64,000 nt of DNA from Cyanidium caldarium (GCA_026184775.1 JANCYW010000019.1:124001-188000); one strand, 5' to 3'; counted from the stretch's first letter, positions 35,852 through 45,345 are shown. Numbers and translations are program-made. Notes: generated from the sequence alone by a model not told the origin.

Positions 35852-36595
35852 GCGCCGATCCGAACCGATCTCGAGAAGGTGACTGCACAACTGCCGAGCG
35901 GGAACGGAAGAGAGGTGACTGTCCCGCTGTGTACACACGCACTCCCTGATCGCACAGAATCTCCTACGCGCGACTCGATGCGCTTCGCAACGGCACACAC
36001 ACACACACACACCCGCACACGCACCTCCCGTTCCGCGGGGGTGCGCGAATTCAAAAACCGAAAACGGATCGGCCGAGAGCGGCAGACGACGCGGCGGCCG
36101 CATCGATCGACGGGAGCGCGTGCCGTGTTTCGGTTCGGTGTGTGGGGGATGCGCGGACGTGCTCGAGGAGGGTGGACGAGGGGGAGGGGGGCAGGCGTGT
36201 TCGAGCGGTGGACGAGTGGAGTATTCACGTACGGTATGATTCCAAACGCTTCGTCCTATTCTTGTTGTGCGCAGTGGACGCTCACCCTAGCCCTGTCTCC
36301 TGTGGCCGATACCCGTCCGCTTCTGTTCGTGTATCGGTTCCCACGCAACTTGGTGTGACGGATTCCGTGACGAGCATTCGTGTACCGAGAGGCGCCGGTT
36401 GTCGACGCCGGTGCCTCTCTCTCTCTCCCTCTCTCCCTCCGTGATCGGTTCGCAGGGCGCGCGCGTCTGTTTGCGTTTGTCAGTGTGAATCTCACTGCCG
36501 ACACCCGTAGAGAAGGACACTGGACAGCGTGAGGCGATCCACCTGATACAGCGATCCAGCGAACGGCTCCCTTGCACCTTTCTTTCTCTTTGAAA
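35852..36595. promoter_or_regulatory. Long divergent spacer between CDKB and ESF2/ABT1
   Basis: 744 bases, long for this window. It holds an (AC)n tract at 35994-36012, a G/GA-rich stretch around 36165-36200 and a (TC)n stretch around 36416-36440. No ORF in it shows coding character. Both promoters and possibly long 5' UTRs or an unseen ncRNA would lie here. Confidence 0.35.
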
Positions 36596-37336
36596 ATGGA
36601 CAGTGACGCGAGTGACGCTGGCTCGGCAGCGCCAACCCGCTCCGCCGCTCACCCAGCGCGCGGCTCATCCCCGTCTTCCCACGGCGTCGCTCACCCTGTC
36701 ACCCCGGGCGTCCTGTACATTTCCCGAATACCACCGGCGCTGAAGCCGCGCGATCTGCGACGCCTGCTGGAGCCGCTCGGCACGCTCGGGCGGGTGTTCA
36801 TCCAACCCGAGTCGGAGGCGGCGCGGAAGGAGCGGGTGCAGCGCGGCGGCTCGCGGCGCAAGCGCTTCACCGAGGGCTGGGTGGAGTTTGCGGATCGGCG
36901 GGCGGCGCGGCGAGCAGCGGCGCTGTTGCAGGGCACTGCGATGGATGCGCGCAACAAGCGTAGCCGCTTCCACGCCGACCTCTGGTGTCTGCGGTACGTG
37001 CCCGGCCTGCAGTGGCATCATCTCACCGATGAGCTGGCGGCGCAGCGGCGCGCTCGCCTGTTGCGCACCAAGAACGAGGCCAGACGGGCGCGTCAAGAGC
37101 GCGACTTTTGGCTCGAGCAGGTGGATGCCGGTCGTGCGGTGGATCATATGGTAGCGCGCCGACGAGCGCAGCGGGATGGGAAGGAGGGGAATCGTATGCG
37201 CGTGGAGGGACGGGACGAGGGGATGCCGCGTCTGGCGCAGCAGCGACGCGTGCTGATGCGCGAGGAACGAGAGCCGTCGACCGACACCGCGCAAGCGGAT
37301 TGGTTGCGCCAGTTGGTGCTGCCGTCGCGGAAATGA
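36596..37336 (+). CDS. ESF2: ESF2/ABT1-type RRM protein, pre-rRNA processing
   Basis: The 246-residue protein carries the ESF2/ABT1 hallmark: GVLYISRIPPALKPRDLRRL, LGTLGRVFIQPESEAARKER, a basic insert, GWVEFADRRAARRAAALLQG, then LWCLRYVPGLQWHHLTDELA and a basic helical tail (RLLRTKNEARRARQERDFWL). This atypical RRM is known from small-subunit processome factors that stimulate 18S rRNA maturation and DEAD-box helicase Dbp8. It acts in the nucleolus. The N-terminal 35 residues are Ser/Ala-rich. ATG 36596 is the first in the frame. It converges on the succinyl-CoA ligase gene with a 45-base gap. Confidence 0.9.
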   Translation: MDSDASDAGSAAPTRSAAHPARGSSPSSHGVAHPVTPGVLYISRIPPALKPRDLRRLLEPLGTLGRVFIQPESEAARKERVQRGGSRRKRFTEGWVEFADRRAARRAAALLQGTAMDARNKRSRFHADLWCLRYVPGLQWHHLTDELAAQRRARLLRTKNEARRARQERDFWLEQVDAGRAVDHMVARRRAQRDGKEGNRMRVEGRDEGMPRLAQQRRVLMREEREPSTDTAQADWLRQLVLPSRK

Positions 37337-37381
37337 TGCTTCCGGGGATTCTCCTACTTTATCCAATACGCGATCAACGCT

Positions 37382-38419
37382 TCACCGTTGCGGGCGCTCG
37401 CCGAGCGCTTGCTGAATCGCCTTACCCAAATCGGCGGGCGATGGCACCACATGCACCCCGGCTGCTTGCAACGCGGCCACTTTCTCGGCGGCGGTGCCGC
37501 GGCCGCCACTGATGATGGCGCCGGCGTGGCCCATGCGCCGTCCGGGCGGCGCCGTCGTCCCCGCAATAAACGACGCCACCGGCTTCTTTACCGGGTGCTG
37601 CTGCAAATACGCGGCCGCATGCTCCTCCGCCTGTCCGCCGATCTCGCCGATCATCACAATGCCGTCGGTGCCCGCATCCTGCAGGAAATACTCCAGACAG
37701 TCGATGAAACTGGTGCCGTTGAACGGGTCGCCGCCGATGCCGATACACACCGACTGACCCAGGCCGGCGCGCGTGGTCTGCGCCACCGCCTCGTAGGTGA
37801 GCGTGCCCGAGCGCGACACCACCCCGATGCGCCCGGGCGCCACGATGGTGTGCGGCATAATGCCCAGCTTGTAGCGCAGCGTCGGGTGCAAGATGCCCGG
37901 ACAGTTGGGCCCGATGAGCCGCGACCACGGCGACTGGGTCAGTTTTCGCTTCACCCGCACCATATCCTGCTGCGGTATGCCCTCGGTGATGGTGACGATG
38001 AGCGGCATGCGCGCGTCGATGGCCTCTTCGATGGCCGCCGCGGCCGCGGGCGGCGGCACGAAGATGACGCTGGCGTTGGCGCCGGTCTCGCGCATAGCCT
38101 CGGCCACGCTAGCAAACACCGGGCGGTCCAGGTGGCGCGTGCCGGCTTTGTTGGGCGACACACCGCCCACGACCGGCGTGCCGTAAGCGATCGCCTGCTC
38201 GGAGTGGAACGTGCCGTGCTTGCCGGTGAAGCCCTGCACGATGACGCGCGTGTCCGCAGTCACCGTCGGCGGTGGTGGACGTCGCGTGGCCGTCGACGAG
38301 CAACAGCGGAAAGGAAAGGTGCGGTCAGCAGGGCAGAGCGTGCAGGAAGAGGCGAACCATCGCAACAGCCGTTGCGGTGTGCCCGGGGCAGCGACCCGCG
38401 TGAGCGTCGCCGCAACCAT
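37382..38419 (-). CDS. SUCLG1: Succinyl-CoA ligase alpha subunit, mitochondrial
   Basis: The 345-residue enzyme subunit of the TCA cycle binds CoA and carries the phosphorylated histidine. Landmarks are [121 protein letters not shown] and [14 protein letters not shown] with active His298. Residues 1-50 are rich in Arg, Ala and Ser without acids except one Asp, a typical mitochondrial presequence. The first ATG is used. The product works with the beta subunit, not in this window. Confidence 0.95.
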   Translation of the reverse strand: MVAATLTRVAAPGTPQRLLRWFASSCTLCPADRTFPFRCCSSTATRRPPPPTVTADTRVIVQGFTGKHGTFHSEQAIAYGTPVVGGVSPNKAGTRHLDRPVFASVAEAMRETGANASVIFVPPPAAAAAIEEAIDARMPLIVTITEGIPQQDMVRVKRKLTQSPWSRLIGPNCPGILHPTLRYKLGIMPHTIVAPGRIGVVSRSGTLTYEAVAQTTRAGLGQSVCIGIGGDPFNGTSFIDCLEYFLQDAGTDGIVMIGEIGGQAEEHAAAYLQQHPVKKPVASFIAGTTAPPGRRMGHAGAIISGGRGTAAEKVAALQAAGVHVVPSPADLGKAIQQALGERPQR

Positions 38420-38757
38420 ACGTGGTCTAGTGCAGAATAACCGATGTCAGGCGATTCACCACCACCACCACCACCACCAACACCAACACCACCAGGCACT
38501 CCGTCTTGTTACGCTGTAGGATCGGTGTTCCAGGTGGCCCCTAGGGTGTCGTCGTCGTCATCGACCGCCACCGAAGCACCCGCACCGATGCGCCCCTCAC
38601 ACACACACGCGCGCGCATCTGGAACGGCACCGCGTGCATGCGTGCGTGCGCGCGCATCCCCGCGAAGAGAAACGCTCGTATGGCGAGGAGCGCGCATCGT
38701 TTTACAGGGGACACGCAGCCGGATGTGGCACCGACAGATCAACCGCTTCTCGCCTGC
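38420..38757. other. Intergenic with ACC-repeat, no gene seen
   Basis: 338 bases between two minus-strand genes, containing an imperfect (ACC)n tract at about 38457-38495 that creates spurious His- or Pro-rich ORFs. Nothing else is recognisable. Confidence 0.35.
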
Positions 38758-39744
38758 CTACTTTTTCGCTGCCAGCATCTCTTGGCATGCCCGCACGTAT
38801 TCGCCGTGCACCGGCGTCTCTTCGCGCTCCATGAACCAGCCGTTCCGCCAGGGGTACTCCTTGAAACCGGCCACAAAGTCCGGTATGTTCTTGCTGTACT
38901 CCAGCAGGGAGATGACGAGCATGGGGCGGTTCAGTCCGCGGTCTTCGCCCCAGCGAAACTCGCGTTCGATGATGGGGCACAGCTCGTCCACCATATGGCG
39001 CACATCGTCGACCCTGGTGGCGGCCGCTTTGCCCACCGTCATGCCTTGGTGTCGCGTGCACAGCACTCCGAAGATGCATATCCACAGCAGTTTGTCCACC
39101 ATACGCCGGTTGAACTCGGTCCGGTTCGACAGCACCTTGCACTGACAGCCGCAAGCCCGCACGCGCGCCGCAAACGCCTCCGCCCACGGTCCCCAGGCCA
39201 CGGTGCCGCCGCCGTCCGTCGGTTGTGCGTGCATCCGCTCCACCGCAAAGTAGATGAGTGCCTGCGTCGCTCCGTCCAACCCGTGCTGGTGTAACAGCGA
39301 CAGGATCATACCGTTCTGCACGAACACCAGATCCTTCCGTCGCTCCTCCGGACACGCCCGAATGATCGCCTCCAGGTCGTCGTTGCGCGTGCAGACGTAG
39401 ATCGGGCCGCGGCGCTGCGCGTCGCCCTCCTCAAACATGGGCGCGCCGCGGGCGACGCAGCGTGGCTGGAGAAGCCCGTCCGCCTGCGCGCCCGCCAACA
39501 GGGTGCCGATGCGGCCCATGCCGATGATGATCGCCTGATCGCCCTCCAGAGAGCTGGAGGAGGGAGAGGCGTCGGCGGCGGTGTTGCCCATGGCCAGCCG
39601 TCGAGCGACGGAGGGGTGGCCGACGCGAGACGTTCGAGGCGCGAGCGCAGTGCGCGCCAACCGCTCGCACCGGCGCGCACGCCCGGTCCACCGGGTGCAC
39701 GCTCCCCGCGTCACCCACGGCGCCCAATTCACGCTCACGAACAT
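38758..39744 (-). CDS. Ketopantoate-reductase-like Rossmann protein
   Basis: The 328-residue protein has an N-terminal nucleotide-binding fold: AIIIGMGRIGTLLAG (about 71-85) with the Gly-x-Gly-x-x-Gly pattern, PIYVCTRNDDLEAII, KDLVFVQNGMILSLL, then ALIYFAVERM, LSNRTEFNRRMVDKLLWIC and CTRHQGMTVG. The helical C-terminal half resembles the ApbA/PanE-type 6-phosphogluconate-dehydrogenase-like fold. R-x-E-F-N-R-R-M-x-x-K-L resembles the catalytic Lys region of that fold. The substrate is unknown; true ketopantoate reductases differ in wording. ATG 39744 gives a 51-residue Arg-rich start (MFVSVNWAPWVTRGACTRW) that looks like a transit peptide; ATG 39591 (MGNTAAD) is the alternative. Confidence 0.6.
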   Translation of the reverse strand: MFVSVNWAPWVTRGACTRWTGRARRCERLARTALAPRTSRVGHPSVARRLAMGNTAADASPSSSSLEGDQAIIIGMGRIGTLLAGAQADGLLQPRCVARGAPMFEEGDAQRRGPIYVCTRNDDLEAIIRACPEERRKDLVFVQNGMILSLLHQHGLDGATQALIYFAVERMHAQPTDGGGTVAWGPWAEAFAARVRACGCQCKVLSNRTEFNRRMVDKLLWICIFGVLCTRHQGMTVGKAAATRVDDVRHMVDELCPIIEREFRWGEDRGLNRPMLVISLLEYSKNIPDFVAGFKEYPWRNGWFMEREETPVHGEYVRACQEMLAAKK

Positions 39745-39916
39745 GCCTGATCGTTGCACTGGGGTATACCGCTCTGCTCGGTGGTGGAATCAGGGGTATA
39801 TCGTACCGCAACGGCTGTCGCGTTCAGAACAATCCCGCAAAACGTCGCCGCCGTCGACCTCCGCAGCGCCGTGGCCGGGTGCTCGCGGGCCGCGATGCCC
39901 TTCGCGCCGGTCGTTC

Positions 39917-39938
39917 GCATGCATGCATGCATGCATGC
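39917..39938. repeat. (GCAT)5 palindromic tract
   Basis: Five and a half GCAT units form a 22-base self-complementary tract about 170 bases upstream of the ketopantoate-reductase-like ATG. It contains overlapping CATGCA (RY-type) boxes known from plant promoters. The sequence is certain, its function unknown. Confidence 0.85.
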
Positions 39939-39999
39939 GGAGCGTAGCCCAAGGAGGCAGACACAAGTCACATAACGAGAGTCATAAAGTGCACGTTGC

Positions 40000-41010
40000 C
40001 TATTCGGTGGTGAAGCGCTTCCCTTCCCACGCCTCTCCACCGTGCCCTATCCTACGCTTGCCCAGCTGCTCCCTCGGCAAATCATGCCGACCTTCCAGCA
40101 ACAACTCCGGCTGATCCACCTCTGGCTGGCCGGTCAGCGCGCCCGTGGTGCCTATGTAAAAGCGGCGCCCGTTGCCCCAGTCGTACACTGGGAGGCGCAC
40201 CGACCAGCGCAGCTGCGGCGCCAGTTGCAGTCGCAGGTAGGGAAAGTGGCGCAGTTCGCCGGAGAAGGCAACCTCCGACCGCCCGTCCAGCCGGGAGACG
40301 CAGGTCAGCACCGCGTGAAAGTGTTCATAAAAGCACAGTTTGCTCTCGATGGCAAACGCCGGCTGCGGCGACCCCTCGAACAACACGCACTGCGGGTCAC
40401 CGAGCGCCATGCGGCCGGAGATGAGGGCTGCGGAGACGTCGTCGCTGGTGGTGTTGCAGCGGCCGAGCGTCTGGCAACCGGCGTGGCCGGGCAAGCTGGT
40501 GAGTAGGGTACGTCTGGGTCGGGGTCAACGATGTGCTCGGCACGCTCGACGACGGCCCGGGGACTTGTGTCGGCAGAGGCAAAGCACCCTTTCCGCCGTG
40601 GTCGACGACACCCGCGGGGACGTGGAATGTGCGGTTCGGCGGACAACCCCAAGGACCATGCCAAGGGCAGTTGCGCGTGCATCGGCAGGTGTGGATGCGC
40701 ACTTGGGCAATACGGGCGGCCGTCCGCGATGGGCATCCGCGCCTGTCCCATGGCGCTGGGGTCGGTCGCGCTCGGCGCGGCGAGCGGCGGCGGCAGCGGC
40801 GGCACAGCCGTCGGTTGCGGGCATGACGTTATCCCGATACTGGACGCAAAAGTGCCACCCTATCTCGGGCAGCGCGCACCCGTAGCCGCACGCATCTCTC
40901 GACTGAAAAGCCGCGAGCACCATATACCCCGTGTCCGGGCACGTAGAGACCGTTCGTTCCCTCGCTCTCGCTGGCCGTGGCCGTCCCTTCACCAGCCCGG
41001 ATCGGATCAT
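40000..41010 (-). CDS. Unidentified gene, long frame interrupted by one in-frame TGA
   Basis: A single minus-strand frame runs from ATG 41010 to TAG at 40000, broken only by TGA at 40525-40527. The first part has a convincing segment: CPDTGYMVLAAFQSRDACGY, GCALPEIGWHFCVQYRD. The last part (40000-40410) is strongly coding in codon choice: MALGDPQCVLFEGSPQ, AIESKLCFYEHFHAVLTCVS, GELRHFPYLRLQLAPQLRWS, VRLPVYDWGNGRRFYIGTTG. Alternating polar and hydrophobic residues suggest beta strands. Between about 40440 and 40800 a different minus frame looks better (CFASADTSPRAVVERAEHIV), hinting at introns or frame damage rather than simple read-through. I recognise no family. Options are a spliced gene, a decaying gene, or a recoded TGA. 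The Cys-rich first part is also unusual here. Confidence 0.4.
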
Positions 41011-41151
41011 CACGTAAAACCGGTGGCAGCCGGAGGAACAGCGCACCCGGAAGAGGCGGCCTGGTCGATGGCCGCCTCTCGTTCGCTGTCCTCGTCATGC
41101 TGCTTCCTTTAACAGACCGCCCTGAGTTCCCCTCTGGCACCTGGTCCGGTC

Positions 41152-42033
41152 TCAGTCGGCCATTCGATATTCGTCCAGCTCGCGGTCCAAATCCGCGGCG
41201 GAGCGGGGTGGCGGTTTCGCTGACGCCGCCGCCGCCGTCGCCGCCGGAGGACGCGTTGCGGTCGCGGCCATCTTCTCCCCGGACACAGTGGCAGACTTGG
41301 ACGGATCGGTGCGGTTGCGACGGCGGGAGCGCCGGCGCCGGCCGGGCGCACTCATCTTGGTGCCGTCCTCGCGCATCTCCACGTCGGCATCGCCGGCAAC
41401 CGCAGCCCCAGATCGCGTGCGCCGCCGACGACTGCTCTTGTTCGACTGCAGCGCCACCACGCTACGCGCGCCATCTCGAGACGCGACGATTTTCAGACCA
41501 CCCTTGCCAGTGGCCTGCGGCGGCGACACCGATACCGTCGTCGACGGACGGGCGGCCGCGCGCCGACTGCCAGACGGAGCGGCTGCTGTTGCCACAGCCC
41601 TCATCGGGCCTAGCCGCGCGTGTACACTGGCCGCCACCGCTTTGCGCCCCGGTGTCCGCTCCGGTTCCATGCGCACCGCCATCGGCTGACCGTCCAACGG
41701 CACACCGTTGAACTGCTGCACCGCCTTGCGGGCCACCCGGACGTCCCGGTACTTGACCGTCGCCGTGCCCTTGCTCCTGCCCTCGTGATCATACCGCACG
41801 AATGCCGCGATGGTCGGCCCCACCGAATTGAACAGGTCGGCAACGTCCTTGGAGGTCACCTGGGGGTGCAGGTTGCCCACCGATACGTTCACCGGACGGT
41901 CGTCGGCAGCCGCCGTCGAGTTGGCAGCAGCAACGTTGTTGTTGCCGCGCTCCACCCGACGTCTGCGGGATTTCTGTACACCTCCGGCACCCGACGTGCG
42001 CTGGAAGCCACCTGTTCTCACCACACCCTCCAT
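41152..42033 (-). CDS. ALYREF: ALYREF/THO4 mRNA export adaptor
   Basis: From MEGVVRTGG (ATG 42033), 293 residues. A central RRM contains VNVSVGNLHPQVTSKDVADL, FNSVGPTIAAFVRYDHEG, SKGTATVKYRDVRVARKAV and QFNGVPLDGQPMAVRMEP. It is flanked by Arg-rich arms, and the last residues ADLDRELDEYRMAD match the conserved ALYREF C-terminal box (L-D-x-x-L-D-x-Y). The protein couples splicing and TREX to mRNA export in the nucleus. That an export adaptor best known for loading on spliced mRNA persists in a nearly intronless genome is worth noting but not unusual. In-frame ATG 42174 would add 47 residues. It diverges from the reductase gene. Confidence 0.9.
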   Translation of the reverse strand: MEGVVRTGGFQRTSGAGGVQKSRRRRVERGNNNVAAANSTAAADDRPVNVSVGNLHPQVTSKDVADLFNSVGPTIAAFVRYDHEGRSKGTATVKYRDVRVARKAVQQFNGVPLDGQPMAVRMEPERTPGRKAVAASVHARLGPMRAVATAAAPSGSRRAAARPSTTVSVSPPQATGKGGLKIVASRDGARSVVALQSNKSSRRRRTRSGAAVAGDADVEMREDGTKMSAPGRRRRSRRRNRTDPSKSATVSGEKMAATATRPPAATAAAASAKPPPRSAADLDRELDEYRMAD

Positions 42034-42411
42034 CGCGGCCGGTGTGCGGGATGAGGGATGATGACGGGCCACCGGCGGCGTCCGAGCCCGAAACGCGGCC
42101 CGCGTGTGTGTGTGTGACAGTGTGGTTCGAAATCGTCGTGACAAAGTCGCAGACGGAAATCCGCGCGGCAGCATCGATGGCGGAGGGCGCTCCTGCAGCA
42201 GGCGATGGTGCTTGGCGGCGTTGCCCGGTATCGATCACCCGAGGAGCGTCTGCGGGAAATGGGGTGAGGGATGAGGTCTCAAGGAGCGTCAAGCGGTGAG
42301 GGTTGTCGATTCGGAGCGTCTCTATTGGTTTCGGTTCAGATTGCGAGGGGGCGGGGGTGTGCGAGAGAGAGGGCGTCGGGGGCTCGGCTCGGAGCGCCCG
42401 TGGTGAACGTC
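42034..42411. promoter_or_regulatory. Divergent promoter of ALYREF and P5CR, no gene seen
   Basis: 378 bases. Both flanking frames stay open into it (ALYREF to 42174, P5CR from 42271), so the true starts could lie within. A short GTGTGTGTGTG tract is at about 42106-42116. Nothing else can be supported. Confidence 0.35.
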
Positions 42412-43509
42412 ATGCAAACCCATTCAGGCATGTTCGTGTTGCCTGCAGGCATCTCGAGAGGCAAACCAGTGTGCCGTACCAGCGTGCAATGCGGAAACTG
42501 CAAGGAGGTTCCGATTTCCTGGCGATCGTGTCGGACTGTCTTGTCGCCTCTGCACAGGCTTGCTCCCCGAGCGCACGTCCGCCACGCTCGATGGGCCACT
42601 TCATCGTATCGCCACCGCTTCACCCGACTCTTATCTTCCGCCGCGACTCCACAACGCCGCGTCGGTTTCGTCGGTGGCGCTGGCAATATGGGCTCGGCCA
42701 TTATCCGCGGTATCGTCGGCAGCGGCTTCACCGCGCCGCACCTGGTACACGTCTCCGGACGCGATCGCGCCAAGTTGGAACGCCTTGCCGCCGATACCGC
42801 TGTGCAGATCACCACCGATAATGCCGAGATGCTCTCGCAGGTGGACGTGCTGTTCTTGTGTGTCAAGCCGGCGCAGATCGAGTCGCTGCTGCACCAACTG
42901 TTCGGCACGAGACCGCCGTCCCTGCTCATCGTATCGGTGGCGGCGGGCGCGTCGTTCGCCTGTCTAGAACGCTGGATCCAGGACGCCAGTGCCACCGCCA
43001 ACGAGCCCCGCCTCATTCGCTGCATGCCCAATGTGCCGTTGCAGGTGGGTTGCGGTGCCACCGGCCTGTCCCGCGGCCGTTTCGCCACCGACGCCGACCT
43101 GGCCTGGACACAGGCGTTGTTCGAGTCGATCGGCACGGTGGCGCTGGTCGACGAGCCGCTGCTGGATGCGGTGGTGGCGGTGGCCGGCAGTGCCACCGCC
43201 TTCATGTTCCAGTTCCTCGAGGCGCTTAGCGATGCGGGCGTGCGCGAGGGTTTGCCGCGACCGACCGCGCGCGCCCTGGCAGTGCAGGCGATGCGCGGTG
43301 CTGCGCGGATGGCGCAGGCGGAACCGCAAGCGCACCTGGCGGAGCTGCGCAACCGCGTCGAGTCGCCTGGCGGCACCACCATTGCCGGCACGCTGGCGCT
43401 GGAGGCGGCCGACTTTCGCGCTGCCGTGCAGGCGGCTGCCGCCGCCTCAGCGGCCAAGTCGCGTGCGTTGCGTTCGGCGTTCGAGGAGCGGCTGATGGGA
43501 AAGGAGTGA
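42412..43509 (+). CDS. proC: Pyrroline-5-carboxylate reductase
   Basis: The NADPH-dependent last step of proline synthesis. Core motifs are RVGFVGGAGNMGSAIIRGIV (dinucleotide fold), DVLFLCVKPAQIESLL, RLIRCMPNVPLQVGCGATGL, VDEPLLDAVVAVAGSATAF and, near the end, ELRNRVESPGGTTIAGTLAL, the family signature. The core is normal in length. About 80 residues precede it; from ATG 42412 (MQTHSGMFVLPAGISRG) they are Arg/Ser/His-rich and almost acid-free, so plastid or mitochondrial import is inferred. ATGs at 42271 and 42430 are alternatives. It converges on panC with 32 bases between stops. Confidence 0.93.
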   Translation: MQTHSGMFVLPAGISRGKPVCRTSVQCGNCKEVPISWRSCRTVLSPLHRLAPRAHVRHARWATSSYRHRFTRLLSSAATPQRRVGFVGGAGNMGSAIIRGIVGSGFTAPHLVHVSGRDRAKLERLAADTAVQITTDNAEMLSQVDVLFLCVKPAQIESLLHQLFGTRPPSLLIVSVAAGASFACLERWIQDASATANEPRLIRCMPNVPLQVGCGATGLSRGRFATDADLAWTQALFESIGTVALVDEPLLDAVVAVAGSATAFMFQFLEALSDAGVREGLPRPTARALAVQAMRGAARMAQAEPQAHLAELRNRVESPGGTTIAGTLALEAADFRAAVQAAAAASAAKSRALRSAFEERLMGKE

Positions 43510-43541
43510 ATGGAGAGCATATGCTTGTCTACGACTTGCAG

Positions 43542-44549
43542 TCATGCTTCACTGGGGTGGGCACGCGGCACCATGAGTCGCACGTTGTCGATCAATCTTG
43601 CACCGCCCAGCCAAGCGGCCACGCAGAGCGCCACCTCGCGCACCTCCTCACCGATCTCCTCGTCGCGGTCGGTCAGCACCGGCGCGTTCAGGCCGTCTTC
43701 TTCCCCGAGAATCGTGCCCCAATCCGTCCATTCATCGACGTCGGCCGCACTCACATAGATCACGCGCAACGCCGGCTGCTGACGCAGTCGCTGTGCGACC
43801 ACCTGCAACACCACACAAAGATCGCTGCGCCGCAACCCGCGCCCGTCTCGCGCACACTCCGCACATCGTGTCGCCCACACCTCCTGTCCGGCGCGAAGTG
43901 CTTCGTAAATCGTCGGGGCGCAGGCGCGCTCCGCCGGCGTCAAGTACCGATTGCGGCTGCTCAGCGCCACACCGTCGGGTTCGCGCACCGTGGGCGCCTC
44001 GCGCACCTCCACTGACATGTTCAGATCGCGCACCATACGTCGCACGATGCAACACTGCTGCGCGTCTTTGGCGCCAAACCACGCCACATCCGGCTGCACG
44101 ATGTGCAGCAGTTTGCACACCACCGTGGCCACGCCCACGAAGAACCCCGGCCGACTCGCACCCTCACTGCCTCTATGGTGGGTCGCTCTGCCGCACGTCA
44201 CCTCTACGGTGGTGGGCCAGCGGCCCAATCGACTCGGTGGATACATCTCCTCCACCCGGTCGGGCGCAAACACGCAATCCACCCCTAGCTGCGCACACCG
44301 CCGCAGATCGTCGTCCTCAGTGCGCGGATACCTCTTCAAGTCCTCCTGCGGACCGAATTGGGCAGGATTCACAAACAGCGTCACGAACAAGTGCGTAGAG
44401 GATGCTCGCGCCGATCGGATGAGGCTGGAGTGGCCGGCGTGCAACGCGCCCATCGTCATCACCACCGCCACGGAAGGCGGTCTCGTCGCCTCCGCCCGCA
44501 ACGTCTCCCGGTATTCCCGACACGCTTGCACCGTCCTCACCACCCGCAT
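43542..44549 (-). CDS. panC: Pantothenate synthetase
   Basis: This enzyme condenses pantoate with beta-alanine using ATP, the last step of vitamin B5 synthesis. Family landmarks are VAVVMTMGALHAGHSSLI (the H-x-G-H ATP-binding motif), FVTLFVNPAQFGPQEDLKRY, PGFFVGVATVVCKLLHIVQP, AWFGAKDAQQCCIVRRMV (K-D-x-Q-Q) and PDGVALSSRNRYL. Size (335 residues) is slightly longer than bacterial PanC because of an acidic and charged insert near 230-260. MRVVRT from ATG 44549 begins close to the bacterial start, so there is no transit peptide and a cytosolic location is inferred, as in plants. Promoter shared with the DUF493 gene. Confidence 0.94.
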   Translation of the reverse strand: MRVVRTVQACREYRETLRAEATRPPSVAVVMTMGALHAGHSSLIRSARASSTHLFVTLFVNPAQFGPQEDLKRYPRTEDDDLRRCAQLGVDCVFAPDRVEEMYPPSRLGRWPTTVEVTCGRATHHRGSEGASRPGFFVGVATVVCKLLHIVQPDVAWFGAKDAQQCCIVRRMVRDLNMSVEVREAPTVREPDGVALSSRNRYLTPAERACAPTIYEALRAGQEVWATRCAECARDGRGLRRSDLCVVLQVVAQRLRQQPALRVIYVSAADVDEWTDWGTILGEEDGLNAPVLTDRDEEIGEEVREVALCVAAWLGGARLIDNVRLMVPRAHPSEA

Positions 44550-44778
44550 CACGAAAAGAACCGAATAGGTACAGATTGTTCACCCAGTTGGGTGACCACT
44601 CACCTCCACTCCATCCCGTCTCGGCAACGACCGCCACGGCGTCGCGACCAGTCGATTCAACGCGCAACCGGTGCCGTCGTCTGGCCAGAGGGAGGGGCGG
44701 TGGCCGGCGTCGTGGTCGTCCGAAACGCGGTCGCATTGTGCGGTGGCAGGTACAGTGACCCCATTTCGTAGAGAGGAG

Positions 44779-45345
44779 ATGGGTTTCGTGAGTGTCCGGT
44801 GTCACAAGGTGCCGTTGGCGGGTTGTGCGTCGGCTGCAGAGGTGCATCGAGGCGCTCGGCGGTCTTGTTTCACGGGCAGTGCGCTGCACCGCCTACCGTC
44901 GGTACGGTGGGCGCGCGCACCGCGGCCACGCCAAGAAGAATCCGGCCTCGCCGCGCCCGTCTGCTCGCCTCCCGGCAACGCTTTGCGGCGTCTGCAGTCG
45001 ATTCTGCGTGGGTTTCCGAACCCGGGCGCGCCCAACTCGGACGGGCGCCCGCGCCTCATCGAGGAACTGGTGCAGTTCCCGACGCACTTCGAGTTCAAGG
45101 TGATCGGGCTGCGACAAGGCGAGTTTGCCGAGGACGTCACCGGTATCATCGTGAACGTGCTGCGGGGAGAGTGGCAGGACGACGGGCAGGAGATCGACTA
45201 CGAGGAACGCGTGCGGGTGACACGGGTGCGCGACAAGGGCAAGTACCGCTCGTTAACCGTGCGGGCGTTTTGCGAGAGCGGCGCGCAAGTCTACAGCGTG
45301 TACGACGCGCTGGCGCGAGATCCCCGCGTCATCTTCAAGTTGTGA
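44779..45345 (+). CDS. DUF493 (YbeD-like) protein, organelle-targeted
   Basis: Residues about 105-188 form the small alpha-beta DUF493 domain: LIEELVQFPTHFEFKVIGLR, EDVTGIIVNVLRG, VRVTRVRDKGKYRSLTVRAF and VYSVYDALARDPRVIFKL at the C-terminus. These match bacterial YbeD and its plant plastid homologues: P-x-x-F-x-x-K-V-I-G, S-x-x-G-x-Y-x-S-x-T and a final V-x-x-x-L. YbeD has an ACT-like fold and no settled function. The first 80 residues (MGFVSVRCHKVPLAGCASAA onwards) are Arg/Ala/Ser-rich, consistent with a plastid transit peptide. ATG 44779 is the first in the frame. It converges on the YbaK gene. Confidence 0.82.
   Translation: MGFVSVRCHKVPLAGCASAAEVHRGARRSCFTGSALHRLPSVRWARAPRPRQEESGLAAPVCSPPGNALRRLQSILRGFPNPGAPNSDGRPRLIEELVQFPTHFEFKVIGLRQGEFAEDVTGIIVNVLRGEWQDDGQEIDYEERVRVTRVRDKGKYRSLTVRAFCESGAQVYSVYDALARDPRVIFKL

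Noticed and set aside
38444-39145. His/Pro-rich frame over the ACC repeat
   Set aside because: Created by a simple repeat and by the opposite strand of the ketopantoate-reductase-like gene.
15726-44549. Bacterial contamination suggested by uvrA, ispD, panC and metC-like genes
   Set aside because: Each is embedded between eukaryotic genes with the same codon habits and alternating layout, and several carry N-terminal extensions; plastid ancestry or transfer explains them better than contamination.
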